Under the pieces are notes generated by a model. The model saw only the letters and a program-made list of their open reading frames with translations, made no database searches and was not told where the DNA came from. The position numbers were made by a program, and so were the translations under genes. 64,000 bases of DNA from Pollenia angustigena (taxonomy: Eukaryota > Arthropoda > Insecta > Diptera > Polleniidae): NCBI GenBank assembly GCA_930367215.1, contig OV884056.1:249329127-249393126 (forward strand), read 5' to 3'. Below are positions 1 to 10,772 of the stretch, piece by piece. Numbering within the stretch: the stretch's first letter is position 1; each line of letters starts with the position of its first letter.

Positions 1-27
1 TTTAATCGATAGAACGGTCCATATAAT

Positions 28-830
28 TTAACGTTTCAAGATTATTTCATGCAAATGTTGACCGTGACTGCGACTCAAATGGTCCATCCGCTTAGCACAA
101 TTTTGGCATACTCTTTCCAACATTTCGGCCGGTATCTCATGAATAAATGCTTCAATGTTGTCTTCCAATGCGTCAATTGAAGCGGGCATGTGTGTATAGA
201 CATGAGCTTTAACATAGCCCCACAAAAAATAGTCTAAAGGCGTTAAATCGGACGATAAAGGCGGCCAATTGGCCGGTCCCGAACGTGAAATAAAATGTTC
301 ACCGAACTCGCCTCTCAATAAGTCCATTGTTAAGCGTGCTGTGTGGCATGTGGCACCGCCTTATTGAAACCACATGCCATGCAAGTCAAGCTCTTGCATT
401 TTGGGCAAAAAAAAGTTGGATATCATCTCACGGTAGCGCTCACCATTCACAGTTATGTTACGATTCCCATCATCTTTGATGAAGTACGGTCCAATGATGC
501 CACTAGCCCATAAACCGCTCTAAACTGTGACTTTTTCTGGATGCATTGGTAGCTCTTGCAATGCTTCTGGCTAATCTTTACTCCAAAATCGACAATTCTG
601 CTTATTAACGTACCCATTGAGCCAAAAATGAGCTTCGTCGCTGAGCACAAGAAGCGCCCGATGAACTTTCTTAACAGAGCACGCATTTCGATAATAAAAT
701 TCAATAATTTGCAAGCCTTGTTCGTTTGTAAGACGATTCATGGTTAAATTATAGACCAAACTGAAGATGTTTGACAGTGAAACAAAACACTAAACGTGCG
801 TCAGCTGTTTAACCAGTGTTGCAAAAAATA
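28..830 (-). pseudogene. DUF4817-type mariner-related DDE transposase, decayed
   Basis: Read on the minus strand, this is a broken cut-and-paste transposase of the Tc1/mariner-related group whose N-terminus carries the DUF4817 helix-turn-helix. The N-terminus (MNRLTNEQ...QIIEFYY) lies near 741-670. It jumps directly to the first catalytic region (SDEAHFWLNG), so most of the DNA-binding domain is deleted. Next come VNGERYREMI, then GGATCHTA, where the family has an Asp before GATCHTA; here that catalytic residue reads Gly. The third motif (DLTPLDYFLWGY) is intact. Two in-frame stops interrupt the middle (TAG after KVTV, TAA before GGATCHTA). The C-terminus ends as EIILKR at 28. The run near 820-830 that reads TTTTTTGCAACACTGG on the minus strand may be the outer end. 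The copy is certainly inactive. The family assignment is from motif recognition. Confidence 0.85.
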
Positions 831-904
831 TAATAGCTAAAAAATCACCCATTAATCATTAACATTATTTTCATGATTACAATGTATTATAAGAAGGAAA
901 AATT

Positions 905-1090
905 CCTGTATTCTATTTTTTTAAATTATTTAGTTAAATACATCAAATTTTTAAATTAGAATGATTACGAAAATCATAAGGGACATGGTGCTGGTATCTT
1001 ATTATTGAGAGTTCTGCTGTAAATAAAGGTCGTTATTCAACAAACGTGAACAAACTTACGGGTATGTAAATAATAATATTCTGTCACTTT
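905..1090 (+). repeat. Fragment of the CACTCACAATATT element family (central part)
   Basis: The segment around 914-1085 (TTTAGTTAAATACATCAAAT, then GAGAGTTCT and GTAAATAATAATATTCT) matches 54822-54982 in the same order, and matches 11100-11290 in reverse. It is therefore a solo interior fragment of the element described at 10773-11825. Neither terminal inverted repeat is present here. Confidence 0.7.
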
Positions 1091-1676
1091 GACTTAAGTC
1101 AATTCCAATGGCTTTGACTTAATGACAAACTGTATTTAAATTGATGCTAATGTGTCCTTTCTCCGATGTTACTGCGTCATCGCGCTGAGGACATGTTCGT
1201 CATTTCTGTGATGCCGATGTGTCATCCCATTGATGACATAATTTTATTTTGACCCTGATGACACTTTGGCCAAGTGATGTTAAGGTTGACATCACCATGA
1301 TGAAAAGTGTCATGGGGTCAAAAACGAAGACACTTGTCATAGTACTGATGTCAAAATACATCAGCGTTATGAAGGCTTTTTTTATCAGTGTATACATTTG
1401 GTTTGCCTGACGTCGACAAATAGAAACCAAGAGACTTTAATTTTACACCCTCTAGCCTTCACTCGGCAATTAGCGACAAATCTTAACTAAGCCTAGACTA
1501 TAAAGTCTTCCTATGGAAAGTCGCCTTGAAACCGAGTAGCACATATGGTACCTAATTAAAACTTCTCAGAACCAAGACCGGAGTGCCGTGCGATGACAAT
1601 TTGTATCTGAACTTTTTATCGGACTAATTTTTTTAAAGAAAAATAAAGATACATTTTTGACACCAATATTGTTCTT
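1091..1676. other. No gene seen; GATGACA/TGATGTCA-rich stretch
   Basis: Bases 1140-1390 are dense in direct and inverted copies of short words such as TGATGTC, GATGACA and GTGTCAT. Open frames here are short and resemble nothing I recognise. No terminal repeats or target duplications could be defined. Confidence 0.4.
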
Positions 1677-1872
1677 TTCTTCTGAGTTTTTCGAAAGTGA
1701 GCGTGTTTTCAACAGACGGACATGGCTAAATCGTTTTGAAATCACTGAAGGACGTAGAATATATATACTTTCTTTATCCTAGTCTTAGCTGAATATTATA
1801 AAAGATTCACAAGAATGACAAACTCAGTATACCCTCTTCACAACTAGTTGTGGAGGATATACAACGATTGAA
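1677..1872 (+). repeat. Interspersed fly repeat A, 3' part
   Basis: It shares GAAAGTGAGCGTGTTTTCAA, an ACAGACGGACATGGCTAAATCG-type stretch, AGAATATATATACTTT, GAATGACAAACT and ATACCCTCTTCACAACTA with 17225-17428. The same repeat recurs at 48823-49600 and, inverted, at 29917-30190 and 62740-63010. It carries no coding capacity. Confidence 0.75.
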
Positions 1873-2499
1873 AAATACCATGATTTAAATTTTTTCGGGG
1901 CTGGGGGTTTTGTAATTTGTATCTGTTATTTTTATAAAAGGATTTCCCTCTTGAAGAAGTTACATAGGTTGTTAGTCTTAAAATATTTTTCTTTTGTCTT
2001 CAATTAGTCCTTTTAAAGTTCTGCATAAAATCTTTAAAGCTTAACCCATTAAAGACTGAACCCCGATTTCGTGGTACGATTTTGATGAAATTTCACACAT
2101 TTGATATTATGGGCATTTATATTGACATTGCGTTTTTTTTTTATTTTTACCTGTCAAACCTTGGCCCCTAGACCATGGGTATTTTTCTACCCACTTCGCT
2201 CTTAAAGAGTTCTAAAACACAAGATTTTTTGAAAACCAAAAATTTAAAAATTCATTTATTGCATGCATTGACGTGTGTGTTGTGTGCTTATTTCACTATG
2301 TACGTTGAATCTGTCCCAGCGGGAAAAGGAAGAAGTACGGATGCCTTCTAGAGGGCCTTTGTATTCCTTCTTTTGGATGAAAAGTATGGTTAAATTTGAA
2401 GGACCGATGTTGGTTTTGATTAAAACACCAATTATTTAGGAAGTTATTGTCATTTATTTTTATTATGAAAATATTGGTATGGTTCAATCATGTATGGAA

Positions 2500-3060
2500 C
2501 AAAATATCGGGCAAATGGCTAAGGCAAAATTGAGGTTCTAAGCCGTTAATGGGCCGATTTATCTCATCCTATAGCTCTTGAATTGTTGCTTGCTTATCGA
2601 CGTACACCTTTTCTGTCAAATAACCCCAAAAGAAAGAAGAACAACGGTGTCAAATCAAATGATCTTGGCGGCCAATTGACATCGCCACCACGTGAGATAA
2701 CACGGCCATTGAATTCGTTGCGCAAAAGAGCGATTGTTTCGTTAGCTTTGTGGCACCGTCCTGTTGAAAGCACATATTGTCCACATCCATATCTTCCAAT
2801 TCGGGCCATAAAAAGTTCGTATCATCGTAACTGCCGGACCGGCCTCATTTTGGAAAAATACGGCCCGATGATGCCGCCAGCCCATAAGCCCCACCAAACA
2901 GTCACTCTTGTGAGCGCATTGGTTTTTCGACAATCACACTTGGATTATCATTCGCCCAAATGCGGCGACTCTGCTTATTGCCGAATCCACTGATGAGCCT
3001 CATCACTGAATCACGAAGTGCATTTTGATTTGAACGCCCATATTAATAATAATCCATAAT
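2500..3060 (-). pseudogene. DUF4817-type DDE transposase, heavily decayed
   Basis: The minus strand encodes scattered blocks of the same transposase type as at 28-830, but of a different subfamily. From about 3010 downward they are a SDEAH remnant, GLMGWRHHRAVFFQNEAG (the family's GIIGPYFFENEAG region) and MIRTFYGPNWK. After these come the CHKANETIALLRNEFNGRVI segment and GGDVNWPPRSFDLTPLFFFL. Several frameshifts separate the blocks, and the Asp-containing GATCHT motif is degraded to GRCHKA. It lies within the piggyBac-like element, either as its own insertion or as a fragment carried along. It cannot make a functional enzyme. Confidence 0.75.
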
Positions 3061-3064
3061 AAGG

Positions 3065-3793
3065 TGAGGTTCACATTCAACATTGGCCCTTTACAAGGTT
3101 TGCTCGCTTTATTCCACTCTCATATCTTTTTACACACGTTGTCATTGCTCTCGCTTCTTTTGCAGTTACATAAGAATGATAACGGGAGCAAAAAAAAATT
3201 CTTTTGCTTTTGCTTGTGCGAAAAAACATAACAAAAAATGTTACTCCTCTCTTCTCTGTTGTCATAGAAGGGAATGTGGAATGTTTTATATTTTATACGA
3301 AAGAGCCGTGGCCTTCTTACTAATGCTTTGGATGCTGCTATGGTGTATGCCAGGAATTTACACTGCATGCTAAGAAAACCTGAAGGATCTCCAATCATGA
3401 GTCAATTTTATTTCATGTGAGCGTTGTTGAAGCATTGGTGTAAAAGTTGTCACAAATGCACAAGAAATGGCAAAGCGCATGGAGAGCTTTGACCATATGA
3501 TAAGCCATATTATTCAGCTTGGCCGTTTCGGACAATGTGAAGCAAAACTGAGTTTGGTTGTACAAAATGCAAATTTTAGTTACACCCAAAGGCTTGTTTT
3601 GCACATTTTCATGCTGGTGTCCCAAAAAACATTAAAAATATAAAATTATCTTAATAATCGACCACAGTTGTGATATTTATTTCTTTATTTTTTACTAATA
3701 AATAGTTCATTTTACATAAAACATCGCATTTTTACTTGCCAAAAATTAAAAAAAAACTATGTGTTTTGAACCATCTGACAGCGAAGAGGGTAT
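3065..3793. other. Interior of piggyBac-like element; no recognised gene
   Basis: Overlapping frames of 60-96 codons occur on both strands (for example 3083-3373 plus and 3120-3398 minus). Their compositions are Cys/Phe/Lys-rich with no recognisable motif, and the plus and minus frames mirror each other. I regard them as chance open frames. Confidence 0.5.
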
Positions 3794-4144
3794 TTAAATA
3801 CTAGAGTTGTCAATTATTCGCCTTTCAGCTTTGTTCGAATAATTCAAATAATTGTTTTTGTTCGTTCGATCAAACGATTAAATCTGAAAAACTATTCGAT
3901 TAATCGATGAGAATAACGAATAAAAAAATTTAAAAAAATTACATTTTTTAAATAAGATACATCCGTTCGTTTACAACTATGGAAAATCTTCCATTTTTTC
4001 TTAGTTTTTTCTCAAGTCCACTATGACTTCTTATATTTTTGATGCGTACAACTTTTCATCTTAACTCCATAAAGGGGTTGCGACCTTCCATCTTCAGCCA
4101 AACTTCTGCGTACAATTTCTTCTATATAACAACCGCTGTCTTTC

Positions 4145-4289
4145 TTAGGGCCTGTTCGTCGATAACGAAAGAAGACTTCGTTCGCTTAAATAACATTTAA
4201 AACAAAAACAAATTATAAAATATTGTTTTTGTTTTACTGGTAAGTTAAGCGAACGAAGTCTTCATTCGTTATAGACGAACAGGCCATTA
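4145..4289. mobile_element. PIF/Harbinger-type MITE (139 bp), TSD TTA
   Basis: A foldback from 4148 to 4286 has termini GGCCTGTTCGTC (4149) and GACGAACAGGCC (to 4285), extending inward through GATAACGAA and AAGACTTCGTTCGCTTAA on both arms. TTA occurs at 4145-4147 and 4287-4289. The 3-bp TWA duplication suggests PIF/Harbinger mobilisation. It is nested in the hAT element. Confidence 0.75.
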
Positions 4290-4384
4290 ATGTATTTTTC
4301 CATTGGAACAAGTTCCGCATTTTTTGATGTCGTTGGATTATCTTATACTACATCGTTTTCAATGGTAATATTGTATCACTTATA

Positions 4385-4850
4385 CTATGTTCACACTTGG
4401 GTTCTTAAACGCGTTTAAGCAACTCGAACGTGATTAAGTTCTTATCACATCAAAATCCATGATTAACCATATATTGAAGTGCTTTGTTAATCACTTCAAA
4501 TTGACATGATTGCAACTAAATCCCTTCATTAATCACATCGAATCAAGCGGTCACCATGAACGTTCCCCTTACGTGTACAACTGACCACGATCTCTTTTTA
4601 ATGCTTTTATTTTTCCTTAAATAATTCAAAAATTTTCACAATATATTTAAAATAATCTTCTGATAACCTTGTAAAAGTATTTGTATCCATTTTTGAAACT
4701 TTAAAGAAATATAAATTTGTTTGTTCTGTTCTGTTTTTTTTTTTTTTAATCAACTGTCATCTTTATCATCTCAAATGTAATGTGAGCGGCTCTGATCAAC
4801 TAAATCAACATTTTGCTCAAACGCGTTGAAAAACTCAAGTGTGAACATGG
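4385..4850. mobile_element. MITE with CYATGTTCACACTTG ends
   Basis: About 35 bp of imperfect terminal inverted repeat: CTATGTTCACACTTGGGTT followed by AACGCGTTT at the left, and AACGCGTTG followed by CTCAAGTGTGAACATGG at the right. It is non-coding and nested in the 3802-5383 hAT element. No convincing target duplication was found, so the superfamily is open. Confidence 0.65.
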
Positions 4851-5761
4851 CATTGCGCGAATGGCAAAGTTATATATAATTTACAAAATATATATGTATA
4901 AAACAATAACAGCTCTGTATTTTTTAGCTTTTTTTCTAAGTTTTTTCACCCGAGAGTGAAAGATCCCATTCTTGAAAATTTTTTGATTTTAAAAGAAAAC
5001 AGCTGTTACAATTGTTGGTCAAAGATTTGTTTAATAAGAGCATAAAATACACTTTTTGAAATACTATGAATACTCAACACGGTTTTTGCTTACTAAACAT
5101 TGAGATTAATTACAATCAGGACTATATCTGCAATATTTTTTACCTTTCCTACATTTTGTATAAAATCGCTAAAAACGTATGAGCATAAATCAAATTTTAA
5201 GCTATTATTTCTTATGACTTTTATTATAAATTTATGTTTTATTAAAAAAAAATTGTTCGATTAATCGACATAATTTAATCGATTTATTCGTTATCGAAAA
5301 TCGGCATTTTAAAATTATTCGAACAAGATCTTGTTTTTGTTTGATCGATTAATCGAATTATTCTTAATCGGTTGACAACTCTATTAAATACCCATGTCAT
5401 TGAATCAAACCTGTGGTCAACGTTATTGGACCAATTTAGCTAATATTTTTTTTGTAAAGCAGAGCACACCTAAGGCTATAAGTCACCAAGAGGGTTTTCC
5501 GATTTTCCACTCTCCCAATTTTCCAGAGCCGTTGTCGTTCACTTTTTCCAAATATTAAAAATTGATAACTTGTAAGCCGCTAACTTACCCAATTTAAAGG
5601 GGCAACATTTATTTTCAAAAATTTGTTTAAGTAGTCTTATCCCTTCTTTATCTATCTGTAAAAACCAATTTTCGATACCTCTTACCTGAAATTAGCCAGA
5701 ATTTTTCTACGAAGGCTCTGTTTTTGGGTATTTAAATACCCATCCGTCCTTAATGGGTTAA

Positions 5762-6420
5762 TGCTGACAGCAACAAAAAAAAATGGTAGAAGTAAATCCT
5801 CCAATGCACAAGCCATTCAACTGAAAAAGAAACGAAAATCGAACAAAAAGAAAAAAAAAAGAAAACAAACGTAACAAGTCATTGTTACATAATAAATAAG
5901 TACATTTTATAGGAGTTAACTCCGGACTTTGGCCAGAAATTTAAAAGGAAATAAGGCAAACGGCACAAATTACAAGAAACATACCTGCAGTTTAATATTT
6001 ACTTGTGAAAGGTATTCAGAGGGAACTAAAGCAGAATGACATATGACCACGAAAGATCACAACAAATATCCAAAGGAATTAAAAAATAAGAAAATATTTT
6101 GCATGGATTTTTAAAACAAACTTCTTTTATATCCAGACATCCCAGCAAAAACTTCTCTTACCAACTAGCAAATTTTGTAATGACAGATTTGGCTAAACAC
6201 TTGTCAGTGACTCATTATTTTTACAAAGGCAGTCAACATTTTAAGGTATTTTTATTTTACCACAGCGAACCTGGTAAAATTTTCGATAAGAAAATAAATA
6301 TAGCTGAGCTAAGATTTGAACCCAGTCTACTACAAAGAACGTTTGTAATTGTTTGTCCCAAATCTTACAGAATTGGCTGTTAATTTGCATGAGTAAAGGG
6401 TCTTAAATTTTAATATAACA
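5762..6420. other. No gene or recognisable element seen
   Basis: AT-rich sequence with A-runs around 5775-5870. A 94-codon frame at 6099-6383 has no recognisable motif, and I do not consider it a gene. Confidence 0.4.
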
Positions 6421-6429
6421 AAGTATGTG

Positions 6430-6680
6430 GAAAGGATTTACATGAGTATCTGCCACTTGGCCTAACCTCAAGGTGCATCCTACCACCGGATGACAAACTA
6501 TGTGTTTACCGTGAGAGATACCATCACACACAGGTAGCATTTTTGGGCATAAAGTCCGCGAAAATAAAACGCTGGCCCTTTTTTTTAGGAGTGGGAGCCT
6601 TTTATCAATCCTTCACTGCTTTTGGAAAAATGCCAACAGCTTCTGCTGAATATCAACTGCACCTACGAATAGTCCTTCCT
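6430..6680 (-). repeat. Decayed repeat shared with 9300-9500
   Basis: The two stretches align: GAGTATCTGCCACTTGGCCTAA here against GAGTACCTTCGTGTTGGCCTAA at 9335. Minus-strand frames share an IQQ-x-LL motif (GAVDIQQKLL here, SIQQMLLAA at the other site). Both therefore derive from one minus-strand coding element that I cannot name. A DUF4817-type fossil follows at 7035 here, and a Tc3-like one follows the other copy at 10440. Confidence 0.4.
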
Positions 6681-7034
6681 CTGGCCGAACTCTCGCACAA
6701 TGGGTGAATAATCATCCCTTTCGTTTGCTTTCAGTACAATTAATTCCCGAGGCTTGGGGATTTAACGCAACCAAAGTATCCTGTCATCGTTCAGGCAAAA
6801 CTTCCATAAAGATAATCTCCCCAAAAGGCAGGGAGCATTTTCCGCATGAAACATACTAAAAGAGACCGCAAACAATATTCAGATTGCTGCCAGCTATTGG
6901 CAGCATCTTATTATGCCCTGGAGGATGTAATACTAACACGTAAAATGTCTTTTAAAAGATCACTACATCCCCGTGGGGTGGCAAAGTATGTAAAAATATC
7001 AGAGAAATTGTTTAATCGTTTTAAGGCCTATCGA

Positions 7035-7475
7035 TGCCATTATTTATGGAACATAGCACTGAGCAAATGTCATCCGCAGCTTCGCTTAGGTACATACGCG
7101 TCCGAGTTGTCCTAATTTTTTTTGAATCTAGTGCATAAATCACGCTTAATTGGACTGACGACATGGGTTATGTTGCCTTTGACAGCTGCTGTGGTTTTGG
7201 CTTGTCCACATAGATCGGCGACTGAAAAAATTCCTCGGGAAGTAGTCTAACGAGGCCAAATCCATAAATCTATGATCTCGGCGTCGAGTGTGATAGTTGG
7301 TCATGCCCTCAGACCACTTGTGCAGAATGTGGCGTTAGCTGACACTTGTTTCAGGCCAAACGAAGTTTGTAAAGCGTTCGCCTTTGACAGTTGTGGCCTG
7401 GCCAATGTCGTCCTTAAAAAAATATGGGCCGATAGCTTCGCCAGCCGAAAGTCTATACTAAGTAGTTTTAGCGTA
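7035..7475 (-). pseudogene. DUF4817-type DDE transposase fragment
   Basis: Minus-strand reading from about 7450 gives EAIGPYFFKDDIGQATTVKG followed by ERFTNFVWPE, the segment just ahead of the second catalytic Asp in this family. Downstream a frameshift leads through ATFCTS (in place of GATCHTA), LASLDYF (third Asp region, DLTPLDYF in intact relatives) and VDKP-like TSQNHS/TTAAVKGNI. A C-terminal GGHL-x2-x-MFH-like block (SCGWHLLSAMFHK, with a stop at the W) follows near 7085-7035. At least two frameshifts and several stops make it non-functional. This is a third, separate fossil of the group, in the same orientation as those at 28-830 and 2500-3060. Confidence 0.65.
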
Positions 7476-7559
7476 AATTTAACGCTCTTGGATCTCATGT
7501 GGATTGGTTTCATTGCAAATTCGATAATTTCTGAATAAATGGGTACAAAAAAATGTGCC

Positions 7560-9235
7560 TCCCCGCTGGAGAATAATTTTTTATGATAAAAAAACCAAAC
7601 ACCAGCTTCGCCAACAAAAGCTTCTTTGCACAGCCGGCCTTCTGCTACAGAAAAATAAATACAGATTGATTTAAAATTAGAAAAATTGTGATATTAATTA
7701 AAAAACTAATTAAATTTGGACCAGTAAGTAATTAATAGTATCAATTAAATACTTTTTATATTTACAACATTTTCTGCAGTAATGTTGTTGATATAAGTAA
7801 ACGTTTAATTCACTTGATTTTATTTTTGATTAATGGTTTAATTGAAAAACAATTGGAAAAAAAATTTTTCTGTGTAGAGCAAACAGCAATTCCGCTTACT
7901 AAAGCTTCTTTACAAAGCCAGTCTTCGAAGCCCTACCTTTTCAACTCCTGCACCATATTTTCCCAACACTAGACAATTACCTTTAACACATTTTTGGCAA
8001 TATTTAACTGTACAATTACACGTGTTCTCAGTTAAGATTTAAGTAACGAGTGTTCATTTATTCCTTTGTTTCTTTTTAAAACAAAGTAATACAAACTTAA
8101 GAATGACAGTAATTAAAATAAGGTGACCACCTAAATTATGGCATTAATAAAAACGAAAATACTGTACACATTGTTATGGCGTTATTTCCACTTTGGTTGC
8201 TAAACGATTATAGCACTACTGCACTTGGGTGTTTGTTGGTCGTAAAGCCACATGGTTTAATTTCTTACTCCATTTGAGAAATAACGCCATATGGCTTTAA
8301 TACACTGCACCGAAAGATAATGCTTTTATAAAGTTGTTGTTAAAATGTAACTAAACTTTTTGCTGGGATATGAATAAATGCAGGTACAAAATAATTTATT
8401 GTAAAAATAGTGTTCAAGTCAAAATTAAAAATTAAAACAGATTAACTGAAATACGGTCAAGGTTGATCATTTGATACCCTGCAGAAGATTTAGAAGGTAT
8501 TTAAAACAAGTTTGCATGGCATACACAACCAACAAAAAATAAATTAATTTTCAGTTTATTTTTGTCTGATAAAGAATTAAAGAAACGCCTAAAATTAAGC
8601 CTAACCATCGTAACAGTTACAAATTATTACAACAATTTGTTTTCCCATACACTTTCAACATCATCCATAATTATTGTAAATTATCTTTGGAAATAAGATC
8701 TGTTCAGACCAGGGTTAAAAATCAATAAACAATAAAACTACCAGCATAAAACCATACCTGCATATTAGCAAATATGCTCATTTATATTATGTATGCATTA
8801 AATATATGCATACATGCATATAAATGTTTATTATGTGCAAATATGTGTGCATTGCTTTTAATGCGATGCTGTGAAATTGTATTTGTTTAATGGGAGAATG
8901 TGTATTTGCAACAATCTTTGGGGAATAACATTAGTTTGCAGTATTTAACAAATAACGTCAAACAAACATTAGTGTTCGTTTATACACCATATAAGTATTC
9001 AAATTGCATTTGATATTAAAAGTAATAGGGGTGTTCACGAAAAGAAAACTTAATTAAAATTATAAAAGCCAGATAATTTATAACATAAAAGAATTAAGAA
9101 TGAAAATCTTTATATTAGCAGATACGAAGCGATTTATTCTCTGCAAAATATCAAACCTTTAACGCTCTCAATAAGTCGCTTAAGAACATTTTAAAATAAA
9201 TGTTTGCTATAAAACATTCAAATCAAACTCAAAGT
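7560..9235. other. No gene seen; AT-rich spacer
   Basis: No frame longer than 60 codons stands out. A short inverted pair, TATGGCGTTATTTC (8174) and GAAATAACGCCATA (to 8291), could bound a roughly 120-bp MITE, but no target duplication is evident. Around 8760-8860 lies an ATGCATA/TATGCAT-rich stretch. Confidence 0.4.
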
Positions 9236-9299
9236 TTACTTAGAAAACGTTTTAAACTCGTCAAAGTATTTAGTGCATGGCCTTGAAAAAAATTTCACC

Positions 9300-9530
9300 G
9301 TACAGTGATGCAAAAGATTAACGTGAGTACCTTCGTGTTGGCCTAATGGAGGTTTTAGCACATGGTGAAACAAGATTTTATCAATAAGGGCAACAAATAC
9401 AAACAAGTAGCAACTTGAGTGTACAATTCGGTAAAATGAAGCACTCTTCAAATGTTCACGAGCTGCAAGCAGCATCTGTTGAATAGGAACAGCACCAAGG
9501 AAATTCGCCAGCAGCTTCCCTTACCTTCAA
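9300..9530 (-). repeat. Second copy of the 6430-6680 repeat
   Basis: It carries a 79-codon minus frame (9236-9475) including LLAAREHLKSASF and PPLGQHEGTHVNLLHH. The frame corresponds in order to the more degraded copy at 6430-6680. This shared order is why I treat it as part of an old transposable element rather than a chance frame. Its function is unknown. Confidence 0.35.
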
Positions 9531-10435
9531 GTAGGAAAATCAGCATTTAAAGCTATCTTTTTTAAGATCTCTCTTCTATCTGGAGCCGAAGTTCCAGAGG
9601 CAATTGACTCCCGTGGTACCAAATGGGGCCTTTGTTCTGTCAACACAGTCAAATTTTACGGTAAAAATCGTGAAGTTACAACGGCATTCTTGCACAATAA
9701 GTCGGAAAACGGCAAAAACAATAAAAAAAACCTTATAACAGAGTTCTTTGGCTCATTTTAAAGCCCGGTTTGGAGAGAACCATCAAACTCCAATGACTAA
9801 GCAGTAAAAATCAGGACAAATATTGGCGTTAAAGATTGATAAAAATGCTCCATACCTCAAAATACTAGAGTTACTGCGCCCGGCACGCAAAAATATGCGC
9901 CCTCAATTTTACCAAATAAAATATGACAAGAATAAAAATTGGGAATTAAGCACGAATAACAAAATCTTTTAAATTAAAATTTTGTATTCCCAAAAATGAC
10001 TTTGATAATAAACAGGCAAGTGCACGGCTTAAAAAAACTGAAACTGGCAACATGTTTTATTATTTAAAGCAGGTTGTTTTTGTTTTTATTTTGTTTTTTC
10101 TTAACCTATGTACTTACAACTACAATTAATGTTGGAAGAATTCCAACCAATTGTAGTGGGGAATGTAAGAAAAGATGAACTCACTGTTTATTGTTGATGT
10201 TTTTGTTTAAACTTTGATATTGTTACAAGTAGAACTGTTGCACTTAATTCTTAAACGCTTAACAGTTTTATTTGGTTTAATATCTTTAGTTTTTCTAAAA
10301 TCTTTGGATGAAGTTTCCTGACGATCTGGCCTAAGCAACCAGTGTAATGCGCATAGGAATAGCTTATCCCATCAACAATAAATTTCAGTGTTTTTATCAA
10401 GAATAAAAATTGGGAGTTAAGCACGAAAACCAAAA
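9531..10435. other. No gene seen; contains a short internal duplication
   Basis: AAGAATAAAAATTGGGAATT...AAGCACGAA with AACAAAATCTTTTA at 9930-9972 recurs with few changes at 10398-10442, a direct duplication about 468 bp apart. The minus-strand continuation of the Tc3-like fossil should fall in 10230-10440, but it is unreadable. Confidence 0.35.
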
Positions 10436-10439
10436 TCTT

Positions 10440-10700
10440 TTATATATGACAAAACCTTTAGCTCAAGAGTACCACACACGAAATGGCTCCCCACATCTTG
10501 ACACCACCCACCGGACTATAAAGCTGATCCAACTGGTGTTTCTTTCTGCGATGATCGTAGAAGTAGTAGTTAAAGCAATCAGAAGCATCCCAATTAAATT
10601 TCTTCTTACCGGAAAAGTTAACGGAGCAGCAATCGGAAGTCCAAGCAATGTGTTCTTTTACAAAATTAAGGCGCATTTCCTTGCGTGCGTGGGAAATAAA
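10440..10700 (-). pseudogene. Tc3-like transposase fragment (first catalytic region)
   Basis: The minus strand encodes MRLNFVKEHIAWT, then VNFSGKKKFNWDASDCFNYY, then YDHRRKK and GGVKMWGAIS. The order and spacing match the region around the first catalytic Asp in Tc1/Tc3 transposases (R-L-x-FA-x-x-H...W, FSDEKKFN-x-DGPDG-x-x-YYWHD, GGGSVMVWGA-x-S). The catalytic Asp of FSDEKKF reads Gly here, so the copy is dead. Neither the DNA-binding domain nor the remaining two acidic residues can be read nearby. No terminal repeats were located. Confidence 0.75.
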
Positions 10701-10772
10701 TCTAAAAGATTCCAGTTCGGTAATGAAGTCTTAATATGCATTTAAACATGAACCGTCTAACAAGTACATGTG

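Larger units (their letters stand above)
3794..5391. mobile_element. hAT-type non-autonomous element, TSD TTAAATAC
   Basis: The element runs 3802-5383 with termini TAGAGTTGTCAA and TTGACAACTCTA. An exact 8-bp duplication, TTAAATAC, flanks it at 3794-3801 and 5384-5391. An 8-bp duplication and a TAGAG-type end are hAT hallmarks. Removing the element and one duplication restores GGGTATTTAAATACCCATG, which matches the sister palindrome at 5726-5744. Subterminal arms are rich in ATCGATTAATCGAA words in both orientations. No transposase is present. Confidence 0.85.
2041..5761. mobile_element. piggyBac-like non-autonomous element with nested insertions
   Basis: Outer ends are CCCATTAAAGAC at 2045 and, inverted, GTCCTTAATGGG ending at 5757. 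TTAA lies directly outside each end (2041-2044 and 5758-5761). A CCC-starting inverted repeat flanked by TTAA is the piggyBac signature. No piggyBac transposase is seen. The 3.7-kb span is filled by a DUF4817-type fossil (2500-3060) and a hAT element (3802-5383). A subterminal palindrome GGGTATTTAAATACCC sits at 5726-5741, and a sister copy near 3788 was the hAT target. Confidence 0.65.

Noticed and set aside
1140..1390. Possible regulatory array or CRISPR-like repeats (GATGACA words)
   Set aside because: Spacing and orientation are irregular, and CRISPR is not expected in animal DNA.
2583..2993. 136-codon plus-strand open frame
   Set aside because: Antisense shadow of a decayed DUF4817-type transposase.
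8174..8291. Inverted pair TATGGCGTTATTTC, possible MITE
   Set aside because: Only 14 bp match cleanly and no target duplication or second copy was found.
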